NCBI GenBank assembly: GCA_036873135.1
Contig: JAPTYO010000004.1
Location: 35,373,105-35,437,104 of the forward strand
Source: Clarkia xantiana subsp. parviflora
Lineage: Eukaryota; Streptophyta; Magnoliopsida; Myrtales; Onagraceae
Direction: 5' to 3'
Length of the DNA: 64,000 nucleotides
Below the pieces are notes generated by a model. That model had not been told where the DNA came from, did not search any database, and was given only the letters and a program-made list of their open reading frames with translations. Positions 41,606 through 54,477 of the stretch are shown here, one piece after another. The stretch's first letter is position 1; every line of letters begins with the position of its first letter. Both the position numbers and the translations under genes were made by a program.

Positions 41606-43471
41606 TATGCGAAGAAGTGGAAACCGTTTCCTATCAAGAATACTCTAAGTATCAAAATCGGGCGCCTGCAAGCTCGTCAACCAAGCCCTGCAAAATCCAT
41701 ACACCAACTCAATCAAAAACCAAAGCAACACATCAACCACACTCATCAAAATCCTTTGCAAGGACATTCAACCCAACGGACCGACTGTCCGCATGCAAAG
41801 GGCTAGGGACCCTCCCGCTCGGGAGTCAAAAATCCTTACGCTCATCAAAGGCCTAGGCCACCTACTAATCAAATTTTCATATATTTGTGCAATGTTTCAC
41901 AGGTATTCAAGCCCTCTAGAAAGCAACAAGTTCAAGAGATAAAGAAATCAAAGGCATACAAAGTTGGTTATAATTACCAAAATGCCATCCGACCACCTTT
42001 TGATCAAATTTCATCCTTAGAATGGCTCAAGGCTCCGGGGGCACATACAACCAGTTAAAATGCACTCAAGCAAGCCCGTTACACACCACGAAGGGACTTA
42101 CCCCTCTCCGAACAACCCGAAAAACACTCGGGTCAACCAAGCCACTAACGAAGGCAAACTACCAAGCATTCACCTAAGCTTCGGGGGCATGGCAATCCAC
42201 TCACAAACAATCAAGGGGGCTTTATCACAATAGGAAACGTCATTTCAAGTTATCCATATCAAGAAACAAGGGGTCAAACTTTTCGCTCGAAAAACTCCGA
42301 TTTCGAACCCCCACGATTTCCCCTCGGTTGATCGGAACCTAGGGACCACTTCACAAAGGGAGTTCGCTATCCCTAACTCTATCTATTTACACCTAGAGCT
42401 TAGCCAAAAGCAAATTTTGAAAATCAAGCAAAAACTTCACTCATGCATTTTATCAAACACCTACAAGGCACCTTATTGAAATTCAAATGTGCAGCCCTAT
42501 AGGTCTATTCAACCTCAAGAAAAGTGAGTGGAGGACGTTACCAATCGATGCTCGACAAAAGGGACTCGAAATCGGATCGAATCGGGCTCAAAATCGAACC
42601 ACGAAATGTTGCAGCCGCCCCCGCCACAGCCGCCGGACCCGCCGCCTGCCGCCGCCGCCTCGCCGCCGCTGCGCCGCCCTGATGTCGCCGGTGGTGCTCC
42701 TGGTGGTGGCCGGCCGGAATGTGGTCTCCCTTGCACCCTAGAGTGAGTTCCTAAAATCCCTACCTTAGCTCCTCCAAAACTATCACCACAACCAATTCAA
42801 AAGTTGATAGTTTTATAAACTATCATGGAGGAGAAGGGACTACACAACATGGTAAGTACCATACATCAAGGAGGTATATCCCTATCTACCATTCATTTTT
42901 TGAAATTGTGGATGGCTTGGGTCTTTGACTATCAAATGACTTGGATAAATTTAACTAAGTCATTTCAAATATCCTCAACTTTTTGAAAACGTTGAGATTA
43001 TGATTTTTTCATATTAGGGCCGTTGCATGTGATTTTCCAAAACCCGGCCCTATTTCACCCAAAACCGTCGTCTCGCCGTCAAGACGGCCGTCTCGGACGA
43101 TAAGCTCCCAAAAACTAGCGCATTACATGAAAAACATTTTTTCAAGACTTGCATGATTTATTTTGATGCATTTAATCATATCATGAACGTTCCGTATTTA
43201 CTAGCTCATCGTACGAGCTCGAAAAATTTCATGCGTGCTCGCACCTTAATTCTCCAAACAATCATACTTTTCATATTATTCGTAGTCTGTTATGCTACTA
43301 ACCCTTCATGCAGTTACCAAGCATGACCATCTCAAAAACTAAGGCAAGGAATTCGTCGGAGCCACGCGCATCCACCCGTGGTAGGTTAAAACTCAAGGTG
43401 AGCGGACGGCCCGAATCACGCATACGCCCTATCTTATAATAGAGTTAAACAAAGGTCAAGCCATTGTTTAA
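41606..43471. other. Tat-B region between antisense start and 3' LTR
   Basis: This should contain the promoter and 5' leader of the antisense gene. It is mostly non-coding. Around 42600-42730 is a CCG/GCC-rich stretch open in several frames, matching the GC-rich stretch at the same place in Tat-A. I do not regard those frames as genes. No TATA box was assigned with confidence. Confidence 0.4.
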
Positions 43472-43483
43472 CTCGGGGGCAAG
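43472..43483 (+). promoter_or_regulatory. Tat-B polypurine tract
   Basis: CTCGGGGGCAAG directly precedes the 3' LTR start and is identical to that of Tat-A. It would prime plus-strand synthesis. Confidence 0.9.
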
Positions 43484-44251
43484 TGATGGACATACGCGTG
43501 ATCCGGGCTCGGTTTTAATTATTCGGACCTCATGCACGTACGGGACTCACCGCAAAAGCCCAAATTCAAGCTAACCGGGGAAAACCGGGCAAGTTCGAGC
43601 TTGCCCGGCATCCCCGGGGGGCTTACCCGGAATTCCGGGTAAGTTCCACACCCGGGGGGTGTCGCGCACACCCCCCATTTTACCTCGGACGTATACGGAG
43701 ACCCGATTTTTACACTAACTCCTATGTGTCCGAGACCTTTGTTTCAGAGGCGCGCGCGTCCCGTTCATGACAGCCGCCTGAGACGTACGTCAGAGCCCCT
43801 TTTCCCAAAGCTTACCCCTGCATCCCGGTTCACATTTCCCTATTGAACCGGGTCAAAACCGGTTTACGGTCCAAGGTTGCCTATAAATAGCCACCTTGGG
43901 GGTGAACATTTTGAAGTCAATTTAATTCATTCCAAAATCATTTTGGGCATTCTCGGGAAAAAGCTCTGACTTCTCTCTAAAAACCCTCTCTTCCTCTCTC
44001 TAGAAAACTACTGATGTTGAGCGTCGGAGTGAGCACGCCAAGCACCCCCCCCCTCTCCATGGGGACTGCTTGGTAATGCTCCTTTGCAGGTGCCGACGGA
44101 CGTCCCGTTAGAGACCCAGAGAGATTTGCCCGCATTTGGAAAACAAAGCTAAAGCCCGCGCGCGACGCTAGAAGGCGGATTTAGCTCACACCTAACGAGA
44201 AGACCTCGACAAGTTACCCGGCGGACAGCCCGCTATAACTTGGTCGAAACA
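43484..44251 (+). repeat. Tat-B 3' LTR (768 bp)
   Basis: It starts TGATGGACATACGCG and ends TGGTCGAAACA, followed by target duplication CGAAG. It contains a single palindrome unit where the 5' LTR has about six. TATAAATA is at 43882-43889. Confidence 0.96.
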
Positions 44252-45060
44252 CGAAGGAATGGAGGAAAGTAAGGGAGGAACATATCGCCTCTAAGAAATC
44301 CAATTCGGTATGGTCGTTAGTTGATTTGCCTGCTAACCGCAGAGCAATAGGGGCAAAGTGGGTTATGAAACTGAAACTCATTGCTGATGGCAACGTTGAG
44401 CGCTACAAAGCTCGATTGGTTGCGAAAGGATATACCCAACTCCACGGAGTGGACTTTGATGAGACAAACTCACCGATTGTGCATTACACACAGTCTGGGC
44501 CATCCTGACCCTAGTTGCAAGCCTTGATCCGGAGCCGCACCAAATGGTTGTTAACACTGCATTCCTTCATGGGAACTTGGAGGAAGAGATCTACATGGAG
44601 CAACCGAAGACCTCTGAGTCGAAGTATGTTATCTTGACATTATACGTCGATGACATACTCATTCCCGCCAATGATGTGATTTATTTGAATGAATCAAAGT
44701 CCTGGCTGGCATCTGTGTTCGAGATGAAGGACATAGGAGAAGCCATGTACATCCTAGGCATTAAAATTGCTAGGGATCGGGCTGCTTGTAAACTATGTCT
44801 TTCTCAAGAAGCGTACATCAACAAATTGTTGAGAATGTTAAATCTTGAAGATGCCAAACATGTGGATACGCCGGTAGTGTTTGTGTGTGTGATGTCGAAG
44901 CGGAGGGCCCAAAATTCCAGGCGGAGCGTGAACAGATGAAAAGTGCAGAGTACCTCAGTATGGTTGGCATTTTAATGTATGTCGTGCATTTCACTCGTCT
45001 AGATATCTGTTACGTTGTGGGCTTAGTATCACGTTTCCAATTAGACCCTGGATGTTGGGA
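44252..45060 (+). pseudogene. Copia-D1 reverse transcriptase
   Basis: Directly after Tat-B the frame continues 'EWRKVREEHIASKKSNSVW', then 'RAIGAKWVMKLKLIADGNVE', '[19 protein letters not shown]', a frameshift near 44500, 'NTAFLHGNLEEEIYMEQP', a deletion, 'YVDDILIPAND', 'SWLASVFEMKDIGEAMYILG' and 'LDICYVVGLVSRFQ', where copia similarity ends. Joined across the CGAAG target, the frame is open from 33695 into 44256. The RNase H domain is missing. Confidence 0.9.
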
Positions 45061-45165
45061 CGTTGATATCGGGTCGTCTAGGTGTCAACCCGAATGTCGA
45101 TCCCACGGGTGTAATATCCTCTCTTCAATCGGTTCTCCTTAGCTCTTCTCATAATCCGTTCCCTA
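45061..45165. other. Junction sequence between D1 and D2, unassigned
   Basis: The 105 bases carry no copia similarity that I can see. They end in CCCTA, which with CCTTA after 63846 could be the D2 target duplication with one change. Confidence 0.35.
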
Positions 45166-45770
45166 TGTAAGCATATGGTGATGAGCGCCGTAATTGGTAG
45201 CCCATAATATATATAGTTTACCTAATGAACTTGGATAAATGTCACATTAGTGTAATTTGGCTAGACCCAATCCCAATTGACATGAGAGGCCCAAAATTGG
45301 GCCTCCCTATGCATGTGGCCGGCCGACACCCTAGGAGGGGTTAAAGTGAACTTTTGTCCACTTTACTCCTCCTATAAATAAGAGGTGTTAGGGTATTTTT
45401 AGGGTTAATCACAATTCCCTCACAAGAGTGTTTTCGAGAGAAAAAAACCCTCAACCCCACACTTGATAGTTTCGGCCGAACCATATCCCTCACCAAGGGT
45501 GTGCCAAATTGCCTTCGAGCAAACTCTCCAGAGATCTGTCCCCGTGCCAAGGATTGATCAGAGGCTTTGTTGTGGAGCTTGCCCACGTAGGGCCCCTCTA
45601 ACAAGAACCTCTACAGGTCCCGACCGGAGGATCGTGAACTCCCTCTCCAGAGAAGATCTTGGGTCTACGGATCATCCTAAAGGTATGTGTGAAACTTCCG
45701 CAGCGTAATTCCAATTACTAGCATGTACCTTGTTTAAGTATCCATAGTGATTACTCCCCGTAATCTAACA
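45166..45770 (+). repeat. Copia-D2 5' LTR
   Basis: It is bounded by TG...CA and immediately followed by a primer site. It has CCTCCTATAAATAAGAGGTG as likely TATA region (about 45370) and matches the 3' LTR and the D3 LTR at 27141-27747. Confidence 0.93.
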
Positions 45771-45771
45771 G

Positions 45772-45783
45772 TGGTATCAGAGT
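45772..45783 (+). promoter_or_regulatory. Copia-D2 primer binding site (tRNA-Met)
   Basis: TGGTATCAGAGT lies one base after the LTR and matches the methionine-tRNA site in 11 of 12 bases. Confidence 0.9.
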
Positions 45784-46361
45784 CTGTGTTAGGAGTTCAT
45801 GATTTTGATAAATTGATGTTCTTGAAATCTAAATATGAAAACCGAAATTTTAAAAGAAAAATTTTAAAATTTTCGATTTTTAGGGTTCTTGATGAAACCG
45901 AAATTTTCATGATGTTCTTAGTTAATTTGATGTTCATGATTTTCAAGAAAAGAGTAATATTTATCAAAAGCAAACATTTGATTGTAGATCTTATTAAAAT
46001 TTGATCTTGAAATTTGACCACTTGTTCCTAATTTGGTGTTTGTGCCGAAATTTTTAATGATTTTTCAAGGTAAAATTTTTAATTTCTTGGTCACCAAGCA
46101 AGTAAATTTCGGCACACACATTAGAATATTGTTTACCATATTTTAATTTTTAATTAAGGTAACAATATATCTATAATTAGGAACATAAGGATAAATACAC
46201 ACATATATATATATATATATATAGAAATATATATCACTATCAATATATCTAAATATTTAATAGGGTTAAAAATATTATTGATAGATTTTATTGCCTAAAA
46301 GATTGAGAAAATATATTGTCAGTATATTTGTTACCCTATTTAAAATATTGACAATAAATAA

Positions 46362-46419
<58 letters not shown>

Positions 46420-49400
46420 GAATTTTACATATATATATATATATTGTTGATTGATTTATCTTAAAGAAAGAATATTAGCAATAAATATATATATATGTGT
46501 TTATTTGGCCGAATTATATATGAATATTTTTAATATTAGAAATTATTTTATATAATTAATGTTACTTGGTGGTTAAGTTAATTATTTTTGGACTCCTACT
46601 TGGGCCACAAGTCAACATTTCGGCCCAACCTTTAAAATTTTAATTATCGGGCCGGTCCAATATATTAAACCAGGATGGATTTAAATCGAACCGGGTTTTC
46701 TCAATCGGTTCGACCTAATAGGGTCAGGTCGAACCAGGGTAATTAAGTGGGTCTAACCGAACCAGATTTTAAAATTTAAAACTGAACCGAACCGGATTTG
46801 TCGGACCGAGCTAAACCGAAGTTTCAGAACCGGACCGAACCGAACCGAAATTGACTGAACCTATTCTTTTTTTGTTCAAAACCGAATTCAAGTCAATTAA
46901 ATAAAATAGGGTGGTCAAGTTTTAAAATCCAAATGTTTTTGAACCTCTAAATGGACTACACAGTGCTCATAGGGTTGCTAACCTTTATTGCATTGTTTCG
47001 ATTTTGGGGATAGATCTCAGAGATACATGTTTTTTAGACTGGATTAATTAGAGGGCTGAATTGCAATTTTTTGTTATTCAATATATATTAATGCATGATT
47101 AGAAATGTTGTCTTGACATAGTCAAGCTAGCTGGACATTGCATGTTGTGGGCGGAACCCTGGTTAAATATATGGAATGTGCACTAAGATAGACATGCTGT
47201 GATGGTTGTAAATGCCTAGGATTCATGTCTAGAATGTTGCGTAATTGAGTATAAGCATGAATTGCAAATCAACCCCTAATGTTTAAAATTATATTAAAAC
47301 CGAAAACCAGTCGCCAAATATGTATGATTGTTATGGAATTTTCATGTTTGACATGTATGCTAGAATGTTGAGGATGTAGTTGAATTTGATAATTTACATG
47401 GAAGTAGAATTATATATGCAAGCATGAGTTCCTCGGAACATTAGACGCATGACGCGTAAGCATGAATGTGATTTGTTTGATGAATGTTACTTGCGTATGA
47501 TAATTTACATGGTTAGTAGAATTATATATGCATGATTGAATTCATCGGAATATATTTCCAAAATACAAAGGGCCTTGGGAAAGCCAAGATCGGGTATGGT
47601 TGTTTTAAAATTCCCGTTCTGGGAATTTGCGATTAAAACCGTTTTAAAAGACTGATCTATTGGATTGAAAACGACGGTGACGTGAACTCTTTCACAGCCA
47701 TCTTCCATTGGTTTACTGGTGGTCGGTTGGTTTAGATGACTGAGGAATCATTATATGTCGGATTCAATCTTAATAGATATCTGATGTACGCAATTCTTTC
47801 TCAAAATGTTATTGTCTCCCTGATTTTTTGCATAATCACTGATGTGTTAGTATGAATTGGTTAATTTAGTGCGATTCGATATTCCTCGCAATCTTGATGG
47901 TATGAATCATGATGAATAAAATGAGTACGTGTTGAGCTCTCTACGATTCCGAAAAGTGGAAAGGACAACTACAGATGAATATGGTAGTCTGTATGATTTT
48001 GACAATGCGAAACGAATGTAACAATTTGTTTCACCAAGAATAGGAGTAGGTTCTTTGATGATCTCAACGCGTATGAGGTGATACATTCAACCTTGGTAAA
48101 AGGGGTTGAAGAAGACTTCAATTATAACCAGGCAACGTTGCAACTTAGTATCCCTTTGCTCCGCCTCGGTGGAAGCAAGGATGCAAAAGCTAAACGTTTC
48201 GGTTAAACGTGATGGTCTTCTCTCTTTTCATGGATGTTGGCGAAAACCCGCATCAGATCTTCAGAATGAAAGGTCAACATGGAAAAGATGTATATGGTTG
48301 TCTGATATTGACAGGACTCAATGACCTTGAGCCTACAGTAACCACAGCAATAAAAAGGGAAACCTTCTCTACTCGCCATACTGGGTTCAAATAAGTCAAC
48401 CATGATCCGCATATCATAGAGAGAACTGGACCATAAAGGTCTTATACGATAATTCGTTTGGTTAAACCATGTTGATAAAGTGCGTCTCTAATACACCACG
48501 TATGTCATGTGTATGAAGCTGTAAAATGTTTTATACAGACACATATCATTTGATGTAATTCACTCGTGAATTACTCAGATGTGATGTTCAACATGACTTA
48601 AAGTTCTCGACTATCTATGCGACAATCATGGATCGAATACGCGATCTTCAGATCAATTCAGATCAAGAACCCTATCATTGTCATTTATCGTTCGTTTGAG
48701 TTACTAAAATTTTAGTTATTTCGAGATTCAGATTTATTGAATGAAGTAGTTTCCGTTCGATTCGAAATGTGATCTACTTGTCAAAATTAATCGACCCGGT
48801 TAAGAGGGATCGATCCGAAACGAAATTTCGGCCAGGTAAGAGTGGTCGAATGAAACGAAACGATTCACATACTCCGTCATCTCAGTTAGCACGACCAAGC
48901 TGAACTGTATAAACCCATCGATTGCGTAGCTAGGTCGAATAATGTGTCTCTTTCTTTATTATTAGTACTCCGTTGAATGAAATAAAATGTAATGATGATC
49001 ATGTGCGAAACCGATTGGATTAAATTAAATTAAATCAAATTCATAAATGAAACGATTTAACCTAAGGTTAAAGCTTCGGTGAATAGCGCTAACGCGCAAG
49101 TGGACCTCGAAAGACGGAACACATCGTTTCAAAGTACGAGTTTAATAATGAAGTGTTTAAATGATGATGTGCTGAATTTTCGTTTGCATTCCTTCGGAAA
49201 CAACTTATTGATAACATTTACATCGGTAGGAAGTAGGCTTCGAAAGCTACTACGACCGTGTAAAAGTATCAACTGACGCATAAGGTGAAAACCTGAAATG
49301 CTCAGTTGGAGATGGGATAAAATCTCTGAAATAAGTTAGCAAACGAAGAAGGATGAAGTCGGCTAAACAATTTTCCTTCCGTACGCCTTGAACGATAAGT

Positions 49401-49647
49401 CAGGCTAAGCATTCAAATCAAATGACACACTTCTATAAGTTTAGTTTGTAAATATAAATTTTGTAGTCATTTCGTCACACGTTCCCTATGGGATGATGAG
49501 AAAATGATTCACATTAATGTAAAACTATGTTCCATTATTATCGGTAAGACACGCCGCCATAAAAGCTGAAGAATGATAATGAGCTACTCATATCATCATG
49601 CGGCATTAATTTGCGCATTAAACACATATTTAGGACAAGAGTATGTT
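45784..49647 (+). other. Copia-D2 5' internal part, no recognisable domain
   Basis: Gag, protease and integrase should lie here. I could not recognise any: the sequence is AT-rich with stops in all frames. There is an (AT)n tract at about 46370-46414, shorter ones near 46200 and 46430, and an 'accgaaccgg'-rich stretch (about 46660-46860). Short frames (for example 47505-47708 and 48106-48324) show no known motif. Confidence 0.4.
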
Positions 49648-49814
49648 ATTACTGATGGATATACGCACAATTTGAACCCGTTGACTACCAAACCGTTTTA
49701 TTTTTATCACCCCGTTAATGATTGTAAATCGAAACTTTTGGCCCAAGTATGTTACCCACAAAAATAAACGGTCCGAACCAGAAAAAACGCGCCAATCCAA
49801 ACTTCCAAATTTTC

Positions 49815-50250
49815 TAACCCGGTCAAACCAAGGTTTGACTAGGTGGGAGCACCCGGTCAAACCAAGGTTTGACCGGGTGGGAGACCCTCTCAATCTCTCG
49901 TAAGAGAGATTGGGAGGTGGCCCCCTCCCGATCTCTCAGTTGAGAGATCGGGAGGAGGGAGAGGCTCCCAGTAAAAGTTTGACTGGGAGGCCTCTCCTAC
50001 CCGATCTCTCAGTTGAGAGATTGGGTCCTCCCACCCGATCTCTCAACTGAGAGATCGGGTCCCCCACCCGATCTCTCAACTGAGAGATCGGGTCCCCCAC
50101 CCGATCTCTCTATTGAGAGATCGGGTGGAAGGGGAAAGGGAGGGGGGCTCCCAGTCAAACTTGGTTTGACTGGGAGACCCCCCTCACCCGGTCAAACCTG
50201 TTTGACCGGGCCCATTCACCCGACCCCAAGTCCTCGGGGTCGGATCCTCG
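49815..50250. repeat. Palindrome cluster in Tat-C 5' LTR
   Basis: A run of adjacent inverted repeats: ACCCGGTCAAACC...GGTTTGACCGGGT, CCCAATCTCTCGTAAGAGAG..., CCCGATCTCTCAACTGAGAG... (about five variants in tandem), CTCCCAGTCAAAC...GTTTGACTGGGAG, and CGACCCCAAG...CTCGGGGTCG. The same cluster is at about 58990-59395 in the 3' LTR with one unit fewer. None of the sequences resembles the Tat-A or Tat-B palindromes. Confidence 0.93.
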
Positions 50251-50465
50251 ACCCGACCCCGAAGGTTCCGGCACCCGGTCCCTGCCCTTAGGGGTCGGAT
50301 TTTTCATCCGCCCCAAGGGCCCCGACACCATTTTTAGACTCCCATACTCGGTTTATTTCCGCCAACCTTCTCCGTACCCTAAGGTCTTAATTACGTGATT
50401 AAAGGATGATTAATTGTGTTTAAAGGTTAACGATGTCATTAAGTCACCTTAATGACACCGTTGCC

Positions 50466-50473
50466 TATAAATA
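50466..50473 (+). promoter_or_regulatory. Tat-C LTR TATA box
   Basis: TATAAATA in GTTGCCTATAAATACAACTC. The same box is at 59610-59617 in the 3' LTR. It lies about 220 bp downstream of the palindrome cluster. Confidence 0.8.
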
Positions 50474-50775
50474 CAACTCCTCCACCATTCATTCCATCAT
50501 CTTGGCAAGTTGCATAATTTAGCTCTGACATCTCTCTAGCTTTATCTCTCTACAAATACTGTACTGACTTAGGCATCGGAGAGGGTTCATCAGGCACCAC
50601 CCCCCTCTGTGCCTGGTATTGCCCCTCTTGCAGGGCGAGAAGAGAAGCGAAGCGAAGGACAAAAAGATACGGGCTAGGACGACAAGACTCAAGAGTACCG
50701 AATCCGCGACATCTCCAGTAAGGGACAAGGCTTAGGTCGACCGCCCGTTGACCCGAGACTTTGGAACCTAACACT

Positions 50776-50791
50776 TGGCGTCGTCTGTGGG
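50776..50791 (+). promoter_or_regulatory. Tat-C primer binding site
   Basis: TGGCGTCGTCTGTGGG starts two bases after the LTR and is close to the Tat-B site TGGCGCCGTCTGCGGA. Confidence 0.78.
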
Positions 50792-50824
50792 TTTCGAACA
50801 GAAAGCCTGGCAATAACAAGAGCG

Positions 50825-51569
50825 ATGACGAACAGCTTGGTGTCTAGGCATCACCGCCCACCTGGTGGCAATAGGCGAGGGAGACAGCCTATACCTCCAG
50901 CAAGGCAGCCTAACCTAGAGAAACAACCTGCACACCCAGAGCCTCAGGTAGCCCCACAAGCACCCCAGCCTGACAAGCAAGGAGGAGGACCTTCACGCCC
51001 AGCTGGCTAGGAGGCTTCCACAGCTTCAACTCCATTGACTAGGAAGCCACAGGGACATGGGGCAACAAGGAGTGCCATCCCAATACACGGCACCTCCACA
51101 GGGGTACTACTATGAGGCACAACCTCAAGGGTATCCATATGGAATACTGACTCAAAGGAACGACAATCGTGCCCACACAACCAACATAAGGCCCGCATAC
51201 TCGCAAGGAGCACAGACAGTGACTCCGAGGTTGATGAACGCATTGGATGAGCTGCTAGCCTATAGAGAGACCCTGAGGAACAGGCAGAGAAGACAACACC
51301 AGCATGAAGAAGAAGAAGAAGTTCATGAGGAAGAACAAGTCCCAGAAGAAGAACACCACTCGCAACCTCGAACAGGACAGCGAGAAGAACAAAGGAGAGA
51401 CAACCAAAGGCCACCCCCAGAGGGAAGGCAGCAGTCTGTGCCTCCAAGGCAGCAACAGACACAGCAGGATGCCAGGGCATACACCCCTCTGGGGGCAGAT
51501 AGACAGGCAAAACCTCCAAGGAGGCATGGATTCAGCCAAGTACCCCAACAGGGACATACACCGCACTAA
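50825..51569 (+). pseudogene. Tat-C gag N-terminal remnant
   Basis: Two frames, 50825-51010 and 51057-51569, together resemble the Pro/Gln-rich N-part of Tat-B gag. The second has 'VTPRLMNALDELLAYRETLR', equivalent to 'VTPEMMAALEQLLHLREALR', then a Glu-rich tract ('HEEEEEVHEEEQVPEEEHH'). A stop and a frame change separate them. No gag core domain or knuckle follows. Confidence 0.7.
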
Positions 51570-54477
51570 GGGAGGACATACATGCCAGACCAACAAGGAT
51601 ATAGGAGTTCCAACATCCACCCTGCCAATGTACACATACAGTCCATATCACTACAGACATGACTAAGGGACATACCAAGGAAAGCTAAAAGGGAGGGACA
51701 TAGTCCCAACAACACAACAAGGCAACCACCTACCCATGATACAGCACGACAGATCCAAACCCCTTGTGCATGACAACCCTTGGCACACATCCCCCTAGGA
51801 CAGGGGAGGAGTTGAAAAGACAAGGATTTGAACAGGGGACTCATAGAGTACCACACCACGTTAGCACATAGCTACTACAATGGGAAGTCTCATGGAGAGA
51901 CGTAGTAGAGTGAGATCGCACATAGCATACATGAAGGATACACCTCCACCTAGTCCGCCTTGCAAGGATGCGACCTTATATTCCTCAAGTGGAAGGAATA
52001 CACACAGACTAATGGAGGAAAACAGTTACAAAGGAAGCAGGGGATATCAACACCCCCACACCCATATCCTTCCCATATCCTCTTATTTAATTTAACTGCA
52101 TAACAAGTCAACTCCCTAAAAGGGGTAGATTTTGATACTTAATATCAACATGTTTTCCAAGAATAACCATACCGGACGCCTTCGGGCTCCGTGATATATA
52201 TATACACAGGTGAACCACTAGAAGAATCCGTAAAAGGCCGTCGCCAATCAAGAGATGCACAAGCAACAGATTCCTCAATCCCAAAGAACACCTATAAGGT
52301 CAAGTTTCTGGTAAAGATCACAAGATGGAAGGCTCACTTACAAAAATAAGTTGAGCACTCCCAACATCCTATAGAGGAACTACCATGAAGGTCACAAAGG
52401 ATCACTCCTACTATAACCTTCCACTAAGCATCCTAGGTCCAAGTCCATCAAAGGATCCCATCTGGCATTGGTATGCAAGGGGGGCACCAGTCGCAACATG
52501 CCCTCCCCACAAACGCCCATTGGCATAAGAGGGGGTAGCCGCGAACATATCCCTCCAAAATGGAGAAAACCATGTCACATAGACAACGCCCACCTTCAAA
52601 GGCAACCTATTGATGATACTAGAGAAGAGTCAGGCATGCCTAATACCAAAGGACCCCTACTAGTAAAGGTGGTCAGAACATCGACACACCCATTAGGGAC
52701 ACGGCACTGCAAATGAACCAGGAATAAGGATGGAACACATATCCTTACAAGTATCCTTACAAGTATCCTTGCATTTATCCTTGCAAAAATAAACTCCGTA
52801 GATAAAGAGGTTATCTAATGGATGACTATGTCTCTGTTCTCAAAATATGATCCTAACCCGGAGATCCTTGGACTCCGTATTATATATGCAATGAATAACA
52901 TGTTCATCAAAGATAGGTACACGAAGATTCAAGACAGCGCCATAAATATTAGGCGCATACCTCTACCAAGTACGACACATTGGAGTGTTCATAAACACTC
53001 CTTCGCCATCTCACAAGAAAGGAAGGCAACCAAGGATACAAGTCCTAATAGAATAAACATCGGTAGAAAATCCTGTCATTGAAGTCATGCACCAAGAGAG
53101 AAACTCTAAAGATGCAAGATTAGCAAAAGAGATAGTGCAACAACTAGAGTATGAAAAAGGAGATACATCTCCTATCAAGAGCTTTAGGGCAGGATAATAG
53201 TTCTACAAGATCAACCAAAGAAGAGCTCAAAAGCTTGGGGAGTAAGGTTTCAAGATCGACCCTCACACTAGACGCACATCCAGATCAACCACCTTGTCTG
53301 CAAATGATAAGACATTTGACTCTGGCATCCCATCAAGAGGAGAACCCCGATAAAAGGGGCACTAGAAAAATATCCCGCCTTTAAGGCCATACGCCGAACA
53401 CATGATGAATGAAGGTTATGACAAAATACAAAAGGAGGGACTTGTCAGCTCAACACACCTCAAACACGTATACGTACGCAATACAAATGCAGCCTCTAAT
53501 GAAGCTATCCAGCAAGGAATAGCCAATACGGGGACAAACCCATGGAAAATCATGGAACATCACCTGCAAACCTAGAGGAATACATCCTTTTTAAGTTCAA
53601 GTCCTAATTCAAAGGAAGTCTATAACCAAGATTCAAGGTGGGAGGAGCATGACCAATGTGACACCCCCTAAAGGCATTGAAGAATACTCCAATGTGAAGG
53701 AAAAGGCAAACCACACTAAGTGCCACAACACTCCAAGAAGATTATCACAGCCCGGTCAGACCCCCCCATGCACGAGCAAAGAGCATGGATTAGATTGACT
53801 AGTCTAAAACACACCTACGAGATTAACAACTCAAGACACCATTCTATGAGAGAGTTTTCAACCTAAAACACAAAGAAGGGGGAAAGAATTTACAAGCACC
53901 CCTAGGATACAAACACTGCCGCATCCTGGTTAACAAGAGAATGAAAATCACCCCCACCCACCCAAAGCAAAAGCTCTCCACCCAACCTCTAAAGATACAT
54001 CCGACAAAGGCATTATCCAAACCATGCCTATGACTGAAACAAGCAAGCATGAGAAAGAGTAAATCCTACAAGGGACACTCATCGCATTCAACCAAGCAGA
54101 CAAGGGAGCCCCGAGCATAAGGGGTACCCAACCAAGAAAATGAACGAGGGGCCTTCAACGGCCAAATATGAAAGGCGGTATGACCACCAAGCAACTTGGG
54201 GGGCACCAAACGAATAAGTGCTTGGTAGTCCACCTAAGTGTAAAAGAAGAGATTAGAGGCAGAAGATCACAAGAACATGCAATACCACTTCTCCTAGAAG
54301 AGGTCACATAAGAGGAAAACATCCTCAACTCCCTATACGAACTCGTCCTAAGTTGGCAACACACAAACATCGCCCTCGAAAGGTGATCCCCCACATTGAA
54401 GAAAAAGCGTGGTAGCATGCAATATCATGGAAAGAAAACTCAAGTAAAGATCGAAAAGGCGTATCAAAGACACACCC
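51570..54477. other. Tat-C internal region without recognisable gene
   Basis: The sequence is A/C-rich with frequent stops in all frames and no protease or polymerase motif. It may descend from gag-pol but is beyond recognition by eye. The region from about 52110 onward includes a short 'gtatccttac' triplication at 52741-52790. Confidence 0.4.

Larger units (their letters stand above)
33696..44251 (+). mobile_element. Tat-B: young non-autonomous Tat-like gypsy element (10.56 kb)
   Basis: It is flanked by a perfect 5-bp duplication, CGAAG (33691-33695 and 44252-44256). The 5' LTR (926 bp) and 3' LTR (768 bp) differ by a palindrome-array length change, one visible substitution (CCCC/CCCT before ATTG) and a poly(C) length change. 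Order: LTR, primer site TGGCGCCGTC, proline-rich gag N-part, gag-protease-gag ORF, 131-bp tandem repeats, antisense gene, polypurine tract, LTR. The gag/protease type, primer site and antisense gene place it in the Tat lineage. Neither RT, RNase H nor integrase is present. Removing it restores the host copia frame exactly. Confidence 0.95.
49653..50773 (+). repeat. Tat-C 5' LTR (1121 bp)
   Basis: It starts TGATGGATATACGCAC and ends GAACCTAACA. U3 holds a long palindrome cluster, with TATAAATA at 50466-50473 and then a CT-rich leader. The 3' copy is 31 bp shorter because it has one palindrome unit fewer. Confidence 0.95.

Noticed and set aside
42487..42746. Pro/Ala/Arg-rich frames in a GC-rich block
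   Set aside because: All frames are open because of CCG/GCC composition. There is no motif, and a similar GC block sits at the same place in Tat-A.
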